64,000 nucleotides of DNA from Saccharibacillus endophyticus (lineage in GTDB: Bacteria > Bacillota > Bacilli > Paenibacillales > Paenibacillaceae), in NCBI RefSeq assembly GCF_013185185.1, contig NZ_JAAZWE010000002.1, forward strand, positions 747,595 through 811,594. Reading direction: 5' to 3'. The notes under the pieces are model-generated. The model searched no databases. It was given only the letters and a program-made list of their open reading frames with translations, and had not been told where the DNA came from. Below, piece by piece: positions 43,205-52,730 of the stretch. Position 1 is the first letter of the stretch. Every line of letters begins with the position of its first letter. Position numbers and translations under genes: made by a program.

Positions 43205-44170
43205 TCAGGATTTAAAATAGTCTCCCTGCTCCATTTCTTCGCTCAAGCTCCGCTCCTCGGGCTTCCAGCCCATCCGTTCCCGCGTTTGTTCGGAAGAAAC
43301 CGGGTTATCCGCCGCCGCGAAAGACGCCAGCCAGCCGAAGTACGCTCCGGCTTGCGCCGGCTGCAGCGATCGGACCGGTGTTCCGGTATGCCTGCCGATG
43401 CTTTCGGCAATCTGCTTGAACGGCATGCCGGCTTCTCCGACCGCATGAAACCGCGAACCGGCTTCCCCTTGCTCGGCGGCCAGGGCAAACAGCTTCGCCG
43501 CGTCCGATCGGTGCACGGCCGCCCAACGATTCATGCCGTCGCCAATATAAGAGGCCGCGTTTTTCGATCGCGCGATCCGTATCAACGAAGGCAGCAGGCC
43601 GCCCCGGTCGCCCGTTCCGTATACGATCGGCGGCAAACGGACCAGGGAAGCGGAAATGCCGCGCCCGGCAAGCTCGAGCAGCGTCCGTTCGGACGCGACC
43701 CTCCCGCCTCCGACCGAACCGGGATCGCCGTCGTCGCTTTCTTTTCCGACCGTTCCCGCTTTTAACGTCATCGTGGGTAGGGCGATCACGATCGATCCGC
43801 TTTTTCGCGACAAGCCTTCGCCCAACGCGCGAATCGCGCGGCACTCCGCGCCGACCGCTTCCTTCATGAACCGCGCCGGAATATGGCCCGGACTTCCGCC
43901 GAGCAGTATGCGCGTTTTCGCGGATAAGCCGGCCTGCGAAAACTTATGGAAAAAAGCCGTATGAATGACCGCATCCATTTCTTTCGCCGCGTTTCGCAGC
44001 AGTTCTTCGCGTTCGATCGATCCTCGGATCGCCCGAATCCCTGCTTTTTCCAACTGCTCGGCCGCTTCTTTCGACCGGACCAGTCCCGCCGTTTCATGCC
44101 CGCGTTTTTGAAGTTCCCGTACGATCGCGGAACCTACGAATCCGTTTGCTCCCGTTACCAACACCTTCAT
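43205..44170 (-). CDS. NAD(P)-dependent epimerase/dehydratase-like SDR
   Basis: A 321-residue extended SDR protein. VTGANGFVGSAIVRELQKRGHE (residues 4-25) binds NAD(P). VASERTLLELAGRGISASLVRLPPIVYGTGDRGGLLPSLIRIA and WAAVHRSDAAKLFALAAE are typical of the atypical SDR5-like group. The catalytic YxxxK is not clear, so function may be non-classical. It ends 25 bp from the convergent TetR gene, with no obvious terminator between. Confidence 0.82.
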   Translation of the reverse strand: MKVLVTGANGFVGSAIVRELQKRGHETAGLVRSKEAAEQLEKAGIRAIRGSIEREELLRNAAKEMDAVIHTAFFHKFSQAGLSAKTRILLGGSPGHIPARFMKEAVGAECRAIRALGEGLSRKSGSIVIALPTMTLKAGTVGKESDDGDPGSVGGGRVASERTLLELAGRGISASLVRLPPIVYGTGDRGGLLPSLIRIARSKNAASYIGDGMNRWAAVHRSDAAKLFALAAEQGEAGSRFHAVGEAGMPFKQIAESIGRHTGTPVRSLQPAQAGAYFGWLASFAAADNPVSSEQTRERMGWKPEERSLSEEMEQGDYFKS

Positions 44171-44345
44171 TTTTCCATCTCCTTCGATTTGTCGATCCTG
44201 ACGCTTTTTTCGTATCGGCGAGTCTTCGTACCGACCGCTTTGCGAATCGTATATTCCGCTTGTGATCAGTATATAAGGTTCGCCCGAACGATCTTTGACC
44301 GTTTCGCGCCGTTTTTTGCCCGATCCGACGAATCAGCGGATAAAC

Positions 44346-44377
44346 CGAAAAACCCGCAAAGCCTGAAGCTGCGGGTT
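44346..44377 (-). terminator. Terminator of the AraC gene at 44427
   Basis: AACCCGCA pairs with TGCGGGTT across an 11-nt loop; minus-strand tail TTTTTCGG. Confidence 0.7.
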
Positions 44378-44426
44378 GAAAGCGAAAAATCATTCAAGAA
44401 GCGGTAAACGACGGGCGGCGAATATC

Positions 44427-45410
44427 TTACAAGCTCGCTTCGTTCGCGTTCGCCTGCATACCGGAGGATAATTCGATTTGTTTCCATTTGGCGATATCGC
44501 GGCTCGGCGGGCTGCCGAACAATCGGCGGTAATCGCGGCTGAACTGAGCGTCGCTGATATAACCGACCAGCCGGCAGGCCGTCGTCGCGTCGTATTCGCC
44601 CGCCAGCATCAAACGGCGTGCTTCCTGAAGACGCAGCTCTTTTTGGTACTGAAGCGGGCTCATGGACGTGACGGATTTGAACTGCGCCCGGAACGACGAT
44701 TCGCTGAAATGCGCGCGCTGCGCCAAGTCTGCCATTTTCAACGGTTCGGCAAAATGCTGCTGAAGCCAGGCGATCGCTTCGGCGATGCGCCGCACGCTCG
44801 ATTCCGCCAATGCCGTTTCCGCCACATGGACGCCGATCGAGCTGCGCAGCAGGCGAACGAAAATTTCGTCCATGGCGAGCGAAGCCAATAAGCCTTCGTC
44901 CTGCCGATCATCCAGACAGGCGACCAAGCGCGAAATCGCGGCGATCAGCTCCGGCTGCGATTCCAGCACGTATTTGGCACGGTACGATTTCGATTTGGGC
45001 AGTCCGTCCGGAAAAACGCGAGGAATCAACGCGGCGATTTTTTGCGGATTCAGATACACGCCGACGCCCAAAAAAGGCTCCGTCGGGCTGGCCTGAACCG
45101 TTTGCATCCGCACGGGAATCGCTACGGGCACCACGATGACTTTCGAACCGCCGTATTCCGTTTCCTCTTCGCCGACTTTGACGGTTTTTTTACCCTGCGC
45201 GACTATGCCTACCGTCGGCCAATACATCGTATACGAATAATGGGAAGGCTCGATCCGCGAATAACGGTTCAGATACAAGCCCGGAATCGACGACTCGCCC
45301 GTTCCGTCTTCACGGATATGGGCAGCGACCAAAGAAGCCAGCCGTTTCGTTTCCGTATCGGCCTGAATGCGCTGTTCGTTCGAAAAAGTTTCGCCGCGTT
45401 CATGAATCAT
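44427..45410 (-). CDS. AraC-family regulator with AraC_N (YqhC-like) domain
   Basis: A 327-residue protein. The N-terminal domain (HYSYTMYWPTVGIVAQGKKTVKVGEEETEYGGSKVIVVPVAIPVRMQ) fits the AraC_N type found in E. coli YqhC-like regulators of aldehyde reductases. The C-terminal HTH pair is EPLKMADLAQRAHFSESSFRAQFKSVTSMSPLQYQKELRLQEARRLML and TACRLVGYISDAQFSRDYRRLFGSPPSRDI. ATG 45410 with GGAGG 11 nt upstream. The GTG at 45422 overlaps the ribosome-binding site and is unlikely. Targets may include the SDR gene downstream (inference). Confidence 0.88.
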   Translation of the reverse strand: MIHERGETFSNEQRIQADTETKRLASLVAAHIREDGTGESSIPGLYLNRYSRIEPSHYSYTMYWPTVGIVAQGKKTVKVGEEETEYGGSKVIVVPVAIPVRMQTVQASPTEPFLGVGVYLNPQKIAALIPRVFPDGLPKSKSYRAKYVLESQPELIAAISRLVACLDDRQDEGLLASLAMDEIFVRLLRSSIGVHVAETALAESSVRRIAEAIAWLQQHFAEPLKMADLAQRAHFSESSFRAQFKSVTSMSPLQYQKELRLQEARRLMLAGEYDATTACRLVGYISDAQFSRDYRRLFGSPPSRDIAKWKQIELSSGMQANANEASL

Positions 45411-45456
45411 ATTGGTCTGCACCTCCGGTTAACCGATTCGATACGATCATTATTAC

Positions 45457-45483
45457 AAAAAGCCTGCCGCTCGGCGACAGGCT
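45457..45483 (-). terminator. Terminator of the unknown gene at 45490
   Basis: AGCCTGCCG pairs with CGACAGGCT (one mismatch); minus-strand tail TTTTTG. It lies 7 bp after the stop. Confidence 0.75.
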
Positions 45484-45489
45484 ATGCGT

Positions 45490-45867
45490 TCAAATGCTTT
45501 GACTCAGTTCCAACTGAGCATCCAGTTCTCTAACGATCTCTTCATACACTTCGGGACCGGTGCTTTGCCACACGATCGAATCCTGCCTCAAGAAACTGAG
45601 CACGCGTTCTCCGCTTTCGTTAAACTGCTTCAGCAGTTCCCCGTCCAGCTTCAAATGAGTCGTTTCTTGCAAAATGACCGTATACTGTTTGCAAATCTCG
45701 GCCTGGTCGAGCGCTTGTCCGGGCGTCAAAGGCAGCCATTCGTAAGCGCCGCTTTCCACGATCTCGGACGATCCTTCAATATACGTCATCGAAGAATCTT
45801 TCATGAACGCTTTGATCAAAATCAAAATGGCTTGCAGCTTGTTTCTTAGTCGTTCTTTGTCGCTCAT
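45490..45867 (-). CDS. Conserved-looking hypothetical protein
   Basis: A 125-residue soluble, mostly helical protein. Reading: MSDKERLRNKLQAILILIKA, FMKDSSMTYIEGSSEIVESG, then EQ/Asp-rich helices ending YEEIVRELDAQLELSQSI. No motif I recognise. ATG 45867 has AAGGGGA 8 nt upstream; a longer frame to 45906 is unsupported. It has a promoter and terminator of its own, supporting a real gene. Confidence 0.65.
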   Translation of the reverse strand: MSDKERLRNKLQAILILIKAFMKDSSMTYIEGSSEIVESGAYEWLPLTPGQALDQAEICKQYTVILQETTHLKLDGELLKQFNESGERVLSFLRQDSIVWQSTGPEVYEEIVRELDAQLELSQSI

Positions 45868-45929
45868 TACAGGGTCCCCTTGTACCATAAGATCGAAGCG
45901 CCCCATCGCCCTTATCCATGTACGCCTTA

Positions 45930-45958
45930 ATTTTATAAAAATTCGTCAGAACGTTCAA
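45930..45958 (-). promoter_or_regulatory. Promoter of the unknown gene at 45490
   Basis: Minus strand TTGAAC (45958-45953), 17-bp spacer, TAAAAT (45935-45930). Confidence 0.55.
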
Positions 45959-46006
45959 TAGTAAGCAAATAAAATTTTCTTCATTGTAAAATGGAGTCTA
46001 ATATAG

Positions 46007-46034
46007 AAAAAAACGGAGCCCTTTGGGGATCCGT
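46007..46034 (-). terminator. Terminator of the carotenoid operon
   Basis: ACGGAGCCC pairs with GGGGATCCGT around TTT with one mismatch; minus-strand tail TTTTTTTC. About 105 bp after the crtQ-like stop. Confidence 0.7.
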
Positions 46035-46139
46035 CGCCGGTATTGCTTATCAGGTTTTGAAAGCTTGTTTACGTCAGGCCGCTCATGTCTCCCCTATTCG
46101 CGGCATCGAAGACGCGCAGGACATCGGATCAGCCCGTAT

Positions 46140-47246
46140 TCAGACCTTGATTTTACGCCCTTTCCAACTGACGGAGTGAAACACGTTCACCCGGATGAAG
46201 GAATAGAGATAGATTCCGATGAAGAACGCGAACCATACCGGATAGACAAGAAAAATTACTTTTTTGAAGTTTCCGACCCGCCCGGCAAACCATGCGGTTT
46301 GAACGGCATACAGCACATACAAGATCCCGCTGAGCGCGATGGCGGCAGGGTTTTGCTCGACAAGTGAAGACACCAAGGCTCCCAATGTCGTGAAGCTGCC
46401 GGTAATCCAGAAAATGACCATGAGCATCACAAGGGGATGCGTCGACTTGGAGCCGACGGCGAAGCTTTTGCACCAACCCTCGATCAAGCTGCCTACGCCT
46501 TCCGGATACATGCGCAGCGAGATGATGCCTTTGCCGCCCAGGCAGCGAACGGGAAGATCCTGTTCGAGGAACGCTTCGCCCAGCGCCAGATCGTCCATGA
46601 TCGCGCCTTCGATTTTTTGATGTCCGCCGGACAAAAAATAATCGTCGCGGTCGCATAAAATGCACGGACCGAACGAACCGGCCGTTTTGAGCTTGGAGCC
46701 CCGGATCGTGAACAGGTTCATCCCGACCACCACAATGATGTTGAAGATGACGGAAATATGCTCATACAACCGTTCTACCGTATGAAAAGGCTGAAGCGCC
46801 GTAATGCCTCGGGCTCCCTTGCCTTGGTAAAACTCCAACAAACGGCTTAAGCCGTCTTCGCTGTCGAATTTCGTATCCGCGTCCAAAAATAACAGCCATT
46901 TTCCCCGGGCCTGTTCGGCGCCGTACCAGCAGGCCGACGATTTGCCCGATCCGTCGTTACGCAGCACGTTGGCGCCGTAGCTTTGCGCGACGGCGACCGT
47001 CCCGTCCGACGAATCGTCGTCGACCACCAGAATTTCGAATGACTTGAACCGCTGCTGCTTCAACGATTGCAGCAAAGGCACGATTCGGCTTTCTTCGTTT
47101 CTGGCCGGAATGATGATGGACAGAAACGGCAGGTCGGCCTTGGACTTGGAAGAAGAACCGGGCACCGGCAGCGACCAGAACATAAAAACGCCGATAGCCA
47201 TTCCCGCGAATCCGATGACCAGCCGGACGATTTCCACGGTCGTCAT
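46140..47246 (-). CDS. crtQ: Carotenoid glycosyltransferase, CrtQ-like
   Basis: A 368-residue family 2 glycosyltransferase anchored by an N-terminal helix (VEIVRLVIGFAGMAIGVFMFW) and C-terminal helices. Catalytic motifs: LSIIIPARNEESRIVPLLQSL (about 43), ILVVDDDSSDGTV (about 72), LFLDADTKFDSEDG (about 120), and a GGHQKIEGAIMDDLALGEAF segment in place of the ED motif. Its position after crtN and crtP homologues fits 4,4'-diaponeurosporenoate glucosyltransferase. Last gene of the operon. ATG 47246 follows AAAGGGGG by 8 nt. Confidence 0.8.
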   Translation of the reverse strand: MTTVEIVRLVIGFAGMAIGVFMFWSLPVPGSSSKSKADLPFLSIIIPARNEESRIVPLLQSLKQQRFKSFEILVVDDDSSDGTVAVAQSYGANVLRNDGSGKSSACWYGAEQARGKWLLFLDADTKFDSEDGLSRLLEFYQGKGARGITALQPFHTVERLYEHISVIFNIIVVVGMNLFTIRGSKLKTAGSFGPCILCDRDDYFLSGGHQKIEGAIMDDLALGEAFLEQDLPVRCLGGKGIISLRMYPEGVGSLIEGWCKSFAVGSKSTHPLVMLMVIFWITGSFTTLGALVSSLVEQNPAAIALSGILYVLYAVQTAWFAGRVGNFKKVIFLVYPVWFAFFIGIYLYSFIRVNVFHSVSWKGRKIKV

Positions 47247-47304
47247 GCGATCAACCCCCTTTCTATGCGTGCGCGCGCGGTATTTTGTATCTTTGCCGAC
47301 TTTT

Positions 47305-48834
47305 TCATTTTACCGAATAATCGAACGGTTCGCCCGTATCGTCCTGGATCAATTCCTGAGCGGCGATTTTGGCCGACAGAAGCACGATCGGGACGCCGGC
47401 GCCGGGATGCGTGCTGCTTCCGGTAAAATACAAATTTTCGCAGTGGCTCGCTTTGCTTTGCGGTCGGTAGTGGTTGCTTTGCTTCAATATAGGCTGCAGG
47501 CCGAACGCGGCTCCGTTATGCGCATTGAATTTGGTCTTGAAATCCAGCGGCGTAATATGCGTTTCGGTCACGATCTCGTTTTCGACGTTTTCGAAGCCGC
47601 GGATTTTCTTCAATTCGCTCAAGATATACCCGCGGTAATAAGCAACCGTTTCCTCGTTCCATTCATAATCGGATTCGGCCGCGTTCGATACAGGCATCAG
47701 GATATACAGTCCGTCTTTTCCTTCAGGTGCCATGGACGCATCCGCCTTGGAAGCGATGTACACGTAAAACGAAGCGTTCGTCAGTTTTTTGCCGTCGAAA
47801 ATATCTTTCAGGTTGCGGTCGAGATCCTCGTTGAAAATGAAGTTATGCACATGGTCGGTTTCTTCATACTTTCGATCCATGCCGAGATACAGCAGGAAAC
47901 AGGAACACGAATACTGCATGCTGTCCACTTTCTCGTCGGTAAATTTCCCTTTGGCCGGCTTGTCTTGGACCAGCTGCTTGATCGCATACGGGAAATCCGC
48001 GTTGCAAAGGACGAAATCGGAAAAGACGTTTTGTCCGTCCACGACGATCCCTTCCGCCTTTTGATTTCGAATGACGATCTGCTGCACGTCTTTGCCGTAA
48101 TGCACGACGCCTCCGAGCTCTTTGAACAGTCTCTCCATCGACAACGCCATCGTATACATGCCGCCTTTGATAAACCATACGCCGTATAAAAATTGAAGCA
48201 TAGGAATCATCGTATAAAAAGAAGGACTGGTTAGAGGGGAAATCCCGATATACAACGTTTGAAAGCTGATCATCTGTCTGAGCCTTTTATCCTTGATATA
48301 CCGGCCGACGAATTTGTCCGCGGTATCGTACGGCTTCAGCTTCAACGCTTTTTTCAGCATCGGGAGGTTATAAAAATCGCTTCTTTTGCGGAAAGGCCTC
48401 GAAAGGATATGATGCTTGGCGATCATGAATTTTTGATAAATGTCGTGCATGTATTGAAAAAAGCCCGCCGCGTCTTCTTCGCTGATCGACTCGATCGTTG
48501 AGGTCAGCTTGGTCATGTCGGACGAAATATCGAAAGGCCGGTCGGGAATATCGCTGAAATAAGCCCGATAAATCGGGTCCAATTTTTGCATGGGAATATA
48601 ATCGTCCGGGTCGCGTCCGCATACTTCGAATATTTCCCGGTAGATCTCCGGCATCATCACGATGCTCGGTCCCAGATCGAATGTGTATCCCCCGTCCAGT
48701 TCGATGCGGTTCATTTTGCCTCCGGGCTTCGATCCTTTTTCGTAGATTTCCACCTGGTAGCCCGCGGATTGAAGCCTGATGGCAGAAGCAAGCCCCGCCA
48801 CTCCGCTTCCGATGACAATCACCTTTTTGCTCAT
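47305..48834 (-). CDS. crtN: Dehydrosqualene (diapophytoene) desaturase, CrtN-like
   Basis: A 509-residue FAD enzyme of the CrtI/CrtN family. VIVIGSGVAGLASAIRLQ (residues 5-22) binds FAD, the substrate segment is GGYTFDLGPSIVMM, and the C-terminal signature is YFTGSSTHPGAGVPIVLLSAK. That form, with TGSSTHPGAG, fits desaturases rather than the oxygenase branch. It would introduce conjugated double bonds into a C30 (or C40) backbone. ATG 48834 follows GAGGATTTTGC. It shares the operon with a CrtP-like oxygenase paralogue; roles are inferred from signatures. Confidence 0.82.
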   Translation of the reverse strand: MSKKVIVIGSGVAGLASAIRLQSAGYQVEIYEKGSKPGGKMNRIELDGGYTFDLGPSIVMMPEIYREIFEVCGRDPDDYIPMQKLDPIYRAYFSDIPDRPFDISSDMTKLTSTIESISEEDAAGFFQYMHDIYQKFMIAKHHILSRPFRKRSDFYNLPMLKKALKLKPYDTADKFVGRYIKDKRLRQMISFQTLYIGISPLTSPSFYTMIPMLQFLYGVWFIKGGMYTMALSMERLFKELGGVVHYGKDVQQIVIRNQKAEGIVVDGQNVFSDFVLCNADFPYAIKQLVQDKPAKGKFTDEKVDSMQYSCSCFLLYLGMDRKYEETDHVHNFIFNEDLDRNLKDIFDGKKLTNASFYVYIASKADASMAPEGKDGLYILMPVSNAAESDYEWNEETVAYYRGYILSELKKIRGFENVENEIVTETHITPLDFKTKFNAHNGAAFGLQPILKQSNHYRPQSKASHCENLYFTGSSTHPGAGVPIVLLSAKIAAQELIQDDTGEPFDYSVK

Positions 48835-48885
48835 GCAAAATCCTCATTTCCAAATCCGATTTGCTTGATTCCGATACCGGTTCCC

Positions 48886-50301
48886 TTACAGAATCCGCTT
48901 TCTAAATTTCTTCAAAGCTTTCATGTTCCGTTCGGAATAAGGCGGGAATTTACCCGAAAAACGCAGGTAATGATACGTGCGGACGCTCGTTTTTTCGTAG
49001 CTGAACGCCAGAAAACCGGCTTTGCCGTGATAAGCGCCGTAGCCGCTTTGTCCCACCCCTCCGAACGCGATATGGGGACTGGCGGCATGATGGATCACTT
49101 GGTTGACGCTGGTCGTCGAGGACCGCATATAGTCGTTGAACCGTTGAATATGATGCTTATCGGTACTGAACAGGTAGCCGGTCAACGCGTCGCGCTGAAG
49201 AGTGCCGCCGGACAATAATGCATCCAGATCGGCATAAGGAATGACCGGAAGAACCGGACCGAAAATTTCTTCCTCCAAAACCGGGCTTCCCGGCCGAATA
49301 TCCGTCAATACGGTCGGCGCGATAAACCGGTCGGCGCGATCGTGATCGCCGCCGTGCCGTACGGTGCCCTGACCGATAAAGCCGGCAACTTTTTGAAAAT
49401 GGGCATCGGTACAAATTCGTCCGTAATCCGCGCTTGCCTGAGGCTGATCGCCGTAAAAAGCGGACAGCGCGGCTGAAATTTCGTTCAGCGTTTGCTCGTA
49501 CACGGATTGATGCACGAAAAGCGTATCCGGCGCGATGCACGTCTGGCCCGCATTCAGAAATTTCCCCCAAACGATGTCTTTGACGGCCGCTTCGGAAAAG
49601 CCCGTTTCGTCGATAATGCACGGGTTTTTGCCGCCCAGTTCCAAAATAACCGGCGTCAGCCGCTTGGCGGCCTGGTCGGCGACCCGCTTCCCTGTTTGCC
49701 CGCTGCCCGTGAAAAAAATCAGATCGAAAGAAGCCGAGGTCAGCGTGCCGGCGACCTGTCCGTCTCCCGTTACCACATACACTTGTTCGGGAGGAAACGC
49801 TTGATTGATGACGGTTTGGAGCAGTTCGGCCGTTGCCGGCGCGTATTCGGACGGTTTGACGACGCAGGAGTTCCCGCCGGCGATCGCTCCGATTACCGGC
49901 ATCAACGTAAGCTGGACCGGATAATTCCACGAACCGATGATCAGGACGCTGCCGTGCGGCTGCCTTTTTTTTCGGAGAACTTCCAGATAGCCCAATTTCA
50001 GATGCCGGGAGCTTGTCGATCGGTTCCATCTGTTCAAATGTTTGCACACATGATCGATTTCGTTCAAGAGAACGGCAAGCTCCGAGGAAAACGATTCGAA
50101 AGCCGGCTTGCCCAGATCCGCATAAAGAGCGTCGGTCAGTGCTTTTTCGTGCTCCGTCAGCAGGGCCTTCAGCTTCAAAAGCCGTTTTTTGCGCTTTTCG
50201 TTAGAAGGACTGCCTTCAGGCAATCCTTCTTTCCGCTGCTTTTCGGGCAGGCTTTTCAAAAAAAGGATTCGATCATCCGTCAAAGGTTCAGCGTCGGGCA
50301 T
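48886..50301 (-). CDS. Aldehyde dehydrogenase of the carotenoid operon
   Basis: A 471-residue class 3-like aldehyde dehydrogenase. SWNYPVQLTLMPVIGAIAGGNSCVVKPSE (about 115-145) binds the cofactor, the general base Glu is in VILELGGKNPCIID (about 215) and the nucleophile Cys in NAGQTCIAPD (about 250). The C-terminus carries hydrophobic/aromatic patches but no clear anchor. It likely oxidises a 4,4'-diapocarotenoid aldehyde to the acid between CrtP and CrtQ. ATG 50301 has AAAGGATG 6 nt upstream and overlaps the crtP-like gene end by 14 bp; translational coupling is likely. Confidence 0.85.
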   Translation of the reverse strand: MPDAEPLTDDRILFLKSLPEKQRKEGLPEGSPSNEKRKKRLLKLKALLTEHEKALTDALYADLGKPAFESFSSELAVLLNEIDHVCKHLNRWNRSTSSRHLKLGYLEVLRKKRQPHGSVLIIGSWNYPVQLTLMPVIGAIAGGNSCVVKPSEYAPATAELLQTVINQAFPPEQVYVVTGDGQVAGTLTSASFDLIFFTGSGQTGKRVADQAAKRLTPVILELGGKNPCIIDETGFSEAAVKDIVWGKFLNAGQTCIAPDTLFVHQSVYEQTLNEISAALSAFYGDQPQASADYGRICTDAHFQKVAGFIGQGTVRHGGDHDRADRFIAPTVLTDIRPGSPVLEEEIFGPVLPVIPYADLDALLSGGTLQRDALTGYLFSTDKHHIQRFNDYMRSSTTSVNQVIHHAASPHIAFGGVGQSGYGAYHGKAGFLAFSYEKTSVRTYHYLRFSGKFPPYSERNMKALKKFRKRIL

Positions 50302-51796
50302 GTGAGGCATCCTTTTGCACGATTTTTTTGCTGACAAGCTGACCGCTCAGCGTCACCATAGGCATTCCGCCGCCCGGATTCACCGTTCCGCCCACGAAAT
50401 ACAGGTTGTTGTAAAGTTCGCTTTCTTTGGCATGCTTGAATCCTTTATTTTTTTTGCGGTCCGATACCGTTCCGTAAATGGCGCCGCGGTCCGAGCCGTA
50501 CGTGTTGCGGATATCTTCCGGCGTCCACATGTCTTTGGTGACGATATTGGCTCGCAAATCGTGCAAGCCCATTTTCTCCAACTTGATCAGGACGCGCTCG
50601 GCGAACTGCTCGTATTCCTGACGGCTGATCGGTTTGTTATCCTGGATATACGGAATATGCGGCAGTACTTTGATATTTTCATGGCCTTCCGGCGCCTGCG
50701 AAGGATCGGTTTTGTTGACGTTGACCAAATAAATGACCGGATCATTCGGCAGCTTGTGGTCATGGAAAATAGACTGCATCTGCTTCTTCATGTTTTTCGC
50801 AAAAAAGAAATTGTGATGGCGAAGCTGCGGATAACTTGCTTTCACGCCCAAATGCAGCACGAGACCGGAACTTGCCGGTTCGAATTTTTTCTTCAATTTG
50901 TCCACGAAGCGGCTGTCTTCCTCAAGCAGACGTTCGTACACCGGAATGACTTCCATATTCGACACGTAATAATCCGCGGTAAGCCGCGTTCCGTTTTCCA
51001 GCCAAGCACCCGTGATGACGTCTTTCTTTTTTTCGAGTTTGGTAACCGACATCCCAAAATGGAAACGGACTCCGATCTCTTCGGCAAGCTTTACCAAACC
51101 GTCCGCCAGCTTATTCAATCCGCCGGGCACGTACCACAAGCCTTGATCATGCTGCATGTAGATCATCATGTTCAATACGGCCGGCGCGTCGTAAGGCGAC
51201 GAACCGACGTATTTGATAAAGTACGACAGCATGTCGCGCAGCTGCTTATTGCTGATCCGTTTATCGATCGCTTCGTGAACGGTGGAAAACAGATCGAAAT
51301 TTTTCAACGCGCCAAGCAGGGTGGTATGCTTCATGATTTCTCTCGTCGAATCCACGCCGTGCTTGAAATAAGTCTGATCCGTCATGTCGTAAATCTTTTT
51401 GGAATACTCCAGCAGCTTCCCGTACTCGCGCATGTCTTTTTTGCTCAAGGAAGGATTATTCTCGCCCATTTGCTTCAAGTCTTCGTACAAGTCGATCACG
51501 TTTCCGTCCGGGAAAAAAGAACGCCATTGATGGTCCAGCTTTTCGATCCGCACGTAGTCGTTCATCGATTTCCCGCTGGCGTTGAACAAATGTTCGAACA
51601 CGCGGGGCATCGTCAGGATGGACGGTCCCAAATCAAAACCGAACCCGTCTTGGTCCAACCGGTTCAGCTTGCCCCCGATATGATTGTTTTTTTCGTACAA
51701 TGAGACCTCGTATCCCGCCTGCGCCAACGATATGGCCGCCGACAATCCTCCGAGCCCGCCTCCGATAACCATTACGCTTTTCTTTGTCGTGTTCAC
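50288..51796 (-). CDS. crtP: Diapocarotenoid terminal oxygenase, CrtP/CrtNb-like
   Basis: A 502-residue FAD enzyme related to CrtN. VMVIGGGLGGLSAAISLA (residues 8-25) binds FAD and the C-terminal signature is YFVGGTVNPGGGMPMVTLSGQLV, the GG(S/T)VNPGGGMPM form seen in CrtP/CrtNb oxygenases that convert the terminal methyl group to an aldehyde. The GTG start at 51796 follows the hydrolase stop codon directly; AAGGGG lies about 10 nt upstream. Confidence 0.8.
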   Translation of the reverse strand: MNTTKKSVMVIGGGLGGLSAAISLAQAGYEVSLYEKNNHIGGKLNRLDQDGFGFDLGPSILTMPRVFEHLFNASGKSMNDYVRIEKLDHQWRSFFPDGNVIDLYEDLKQMGENNPSLSKKDMREYGKLLEYSKKIYDMTDQTYFKHGVDSTREIMKHTTLLGALKNFDLFSTVHEAIDKRISNKQLRDMLSYFIKYVGSSPYDAPAVLNMMIYMQHDQGLWYVPGGLNKLADGLVKLAEEIGVRFHFGMSVTKLEKKKDVITGAWLENGTRLTADYYVSNMEVIPVYERLLEEDSRFVDKLKKKFEPASSGLVLHLGVKASYPQLRHHNFFFAKNMKKQMQSIFHDHKLPNDPVIYLVNVNKTDPSQAPEGHENIKVLPHIPYIQDNKPISRQEYEQFAERVLIKLEKMGLHDLRANIVTKDMWTPEDIRNTYGSDRGAIYGTVSDRKKNKGFKHAKESELYNNLYFVGGTVNPGGGMPMVTLSGQLVSKKIVQKDASHARR

Positions 51797-52714
51797 TTAA
51801 TTGATTTCCCCTTCCCGTCGATCCGAAATGTGCGCTGCTGCCTTTATGTAATCCTTGAGATTCCTTGCGACTATCGCCCAGGCTTGCTCCGATTTTTCCT
51901 TGGGGCCCAGATGGGTAAAAGCATGTTTGCAGTCTTTGAATACGTTCGCTTCCACCTTCACCCCGGCTGCTTTTAATTTCTCCGCGTAACGCTCGGCTTC
52001 CGGCCTGAACGCGTCCTGTCCCGCGATCAAGATAAGCGCCGGCGCCAATCGGTCGCTGACCGTCGCGTAAACGGGAGAAGCAAGCGGATTTTCCGCTTGG
52101 CCTTTTTGGGGCACGTAACACATGTTCAAAAAATGGGCGGCTTGCGGATACCGGGCGCGCCACATATCCGTTTCCGGCTTGTTCGAATGCGGAGTGGCAA
52201 AATCCAGCATCGGGCAGTTCAGCACTTGAAGCAGCGGCTGCGTCTCCCCTTTTTCTTCCAGATACAAACAAAGAGCGGCCGCCAGATTCGCGCCGGAGCT
52301 TTGTCCGCCGACCATGATCCGCCGCGCATCGAGATTCAAATCGTCGGCGTTTTTTTTGATCCACCGAAAAATGTCATACAGCTGTTCGATCGGCTTCGGA
52401 AAAGGATACTCCGGCGCTTTGGCGTACTCCACGTTCACCACGACGCATTCGGCCCGGTTGGCCAAATAACGGCAGTACGGATCGTCCATTTCCTTGTCGT
52501 GCATGATAAAAGCCCCGCCGTGAAGATTCATGTAAACGGGGAGCTTATCGCGTTCGGCTTCCAAGGGATAATAAAAGGAGATATCCGCGGTTGTTACCGA
52601 TGTTTCGACCTTCAGTTCTTTTTTTTCTTTCACCGGCTCGAAAGGGAGCATGGGCGTTTTGAGCGCCCGATTGGGCAGGAGACGAAGCAACCTTGCAGCC
52701 ATAAGAGTGAACAA
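51797..52714 (-). CDS. Alpha/beta hydrolase, HSL family, first gene of the carotenoid operon
   Basis: About 305 residues. The oxyanion motif is MNLHGGAFIMHDK (about residue 80), the nucleophile elbow is MVGGQSSGANLAAAL (about 150; GQSSG instead of the common GDSAG), and the His is in FKDCKHAFTHLG. N-terminal segment LFTLMAARLLRLLP is hydrophobic and could associate with the membrane. Such an esterase is not a standard member of C30-carotenoid operons; it could trim or transfer acyl groups, or be unrelated. TTG 52714 has GAGG 8 nt upstream; ATG 52702 is the alternative. Confidence 0.75.
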   Translation of the reverse strand: MFTLMAARLLRLLPNRALKTPMLPFEPVKEKKELKVETSVTTADISFYYPLEAERDKLPVYMNLHGGAFIMHDKEMDDPYCRYLANRAECVVVNVEYAKAPEYPFPKPIEQLYDIFRWIKKNADDLNLDARRIMVGGQSSGANLAAALCLYLEEKGETQPLLQVLNCPMLDFATPHSNKPETDMWRARYPQAAHFLNMCYVPQKGQAENPLASPVYATVSDRLAPALILIAGQDAFRPEAERYAEKLKAAGVKVEANVFKDCKHAFTHLGPKEKSEQAWAIVARNLKDYIKAAAHISDRREGEIN

Positions 52715-52730
52715 TAAGATAACCTCGCTT

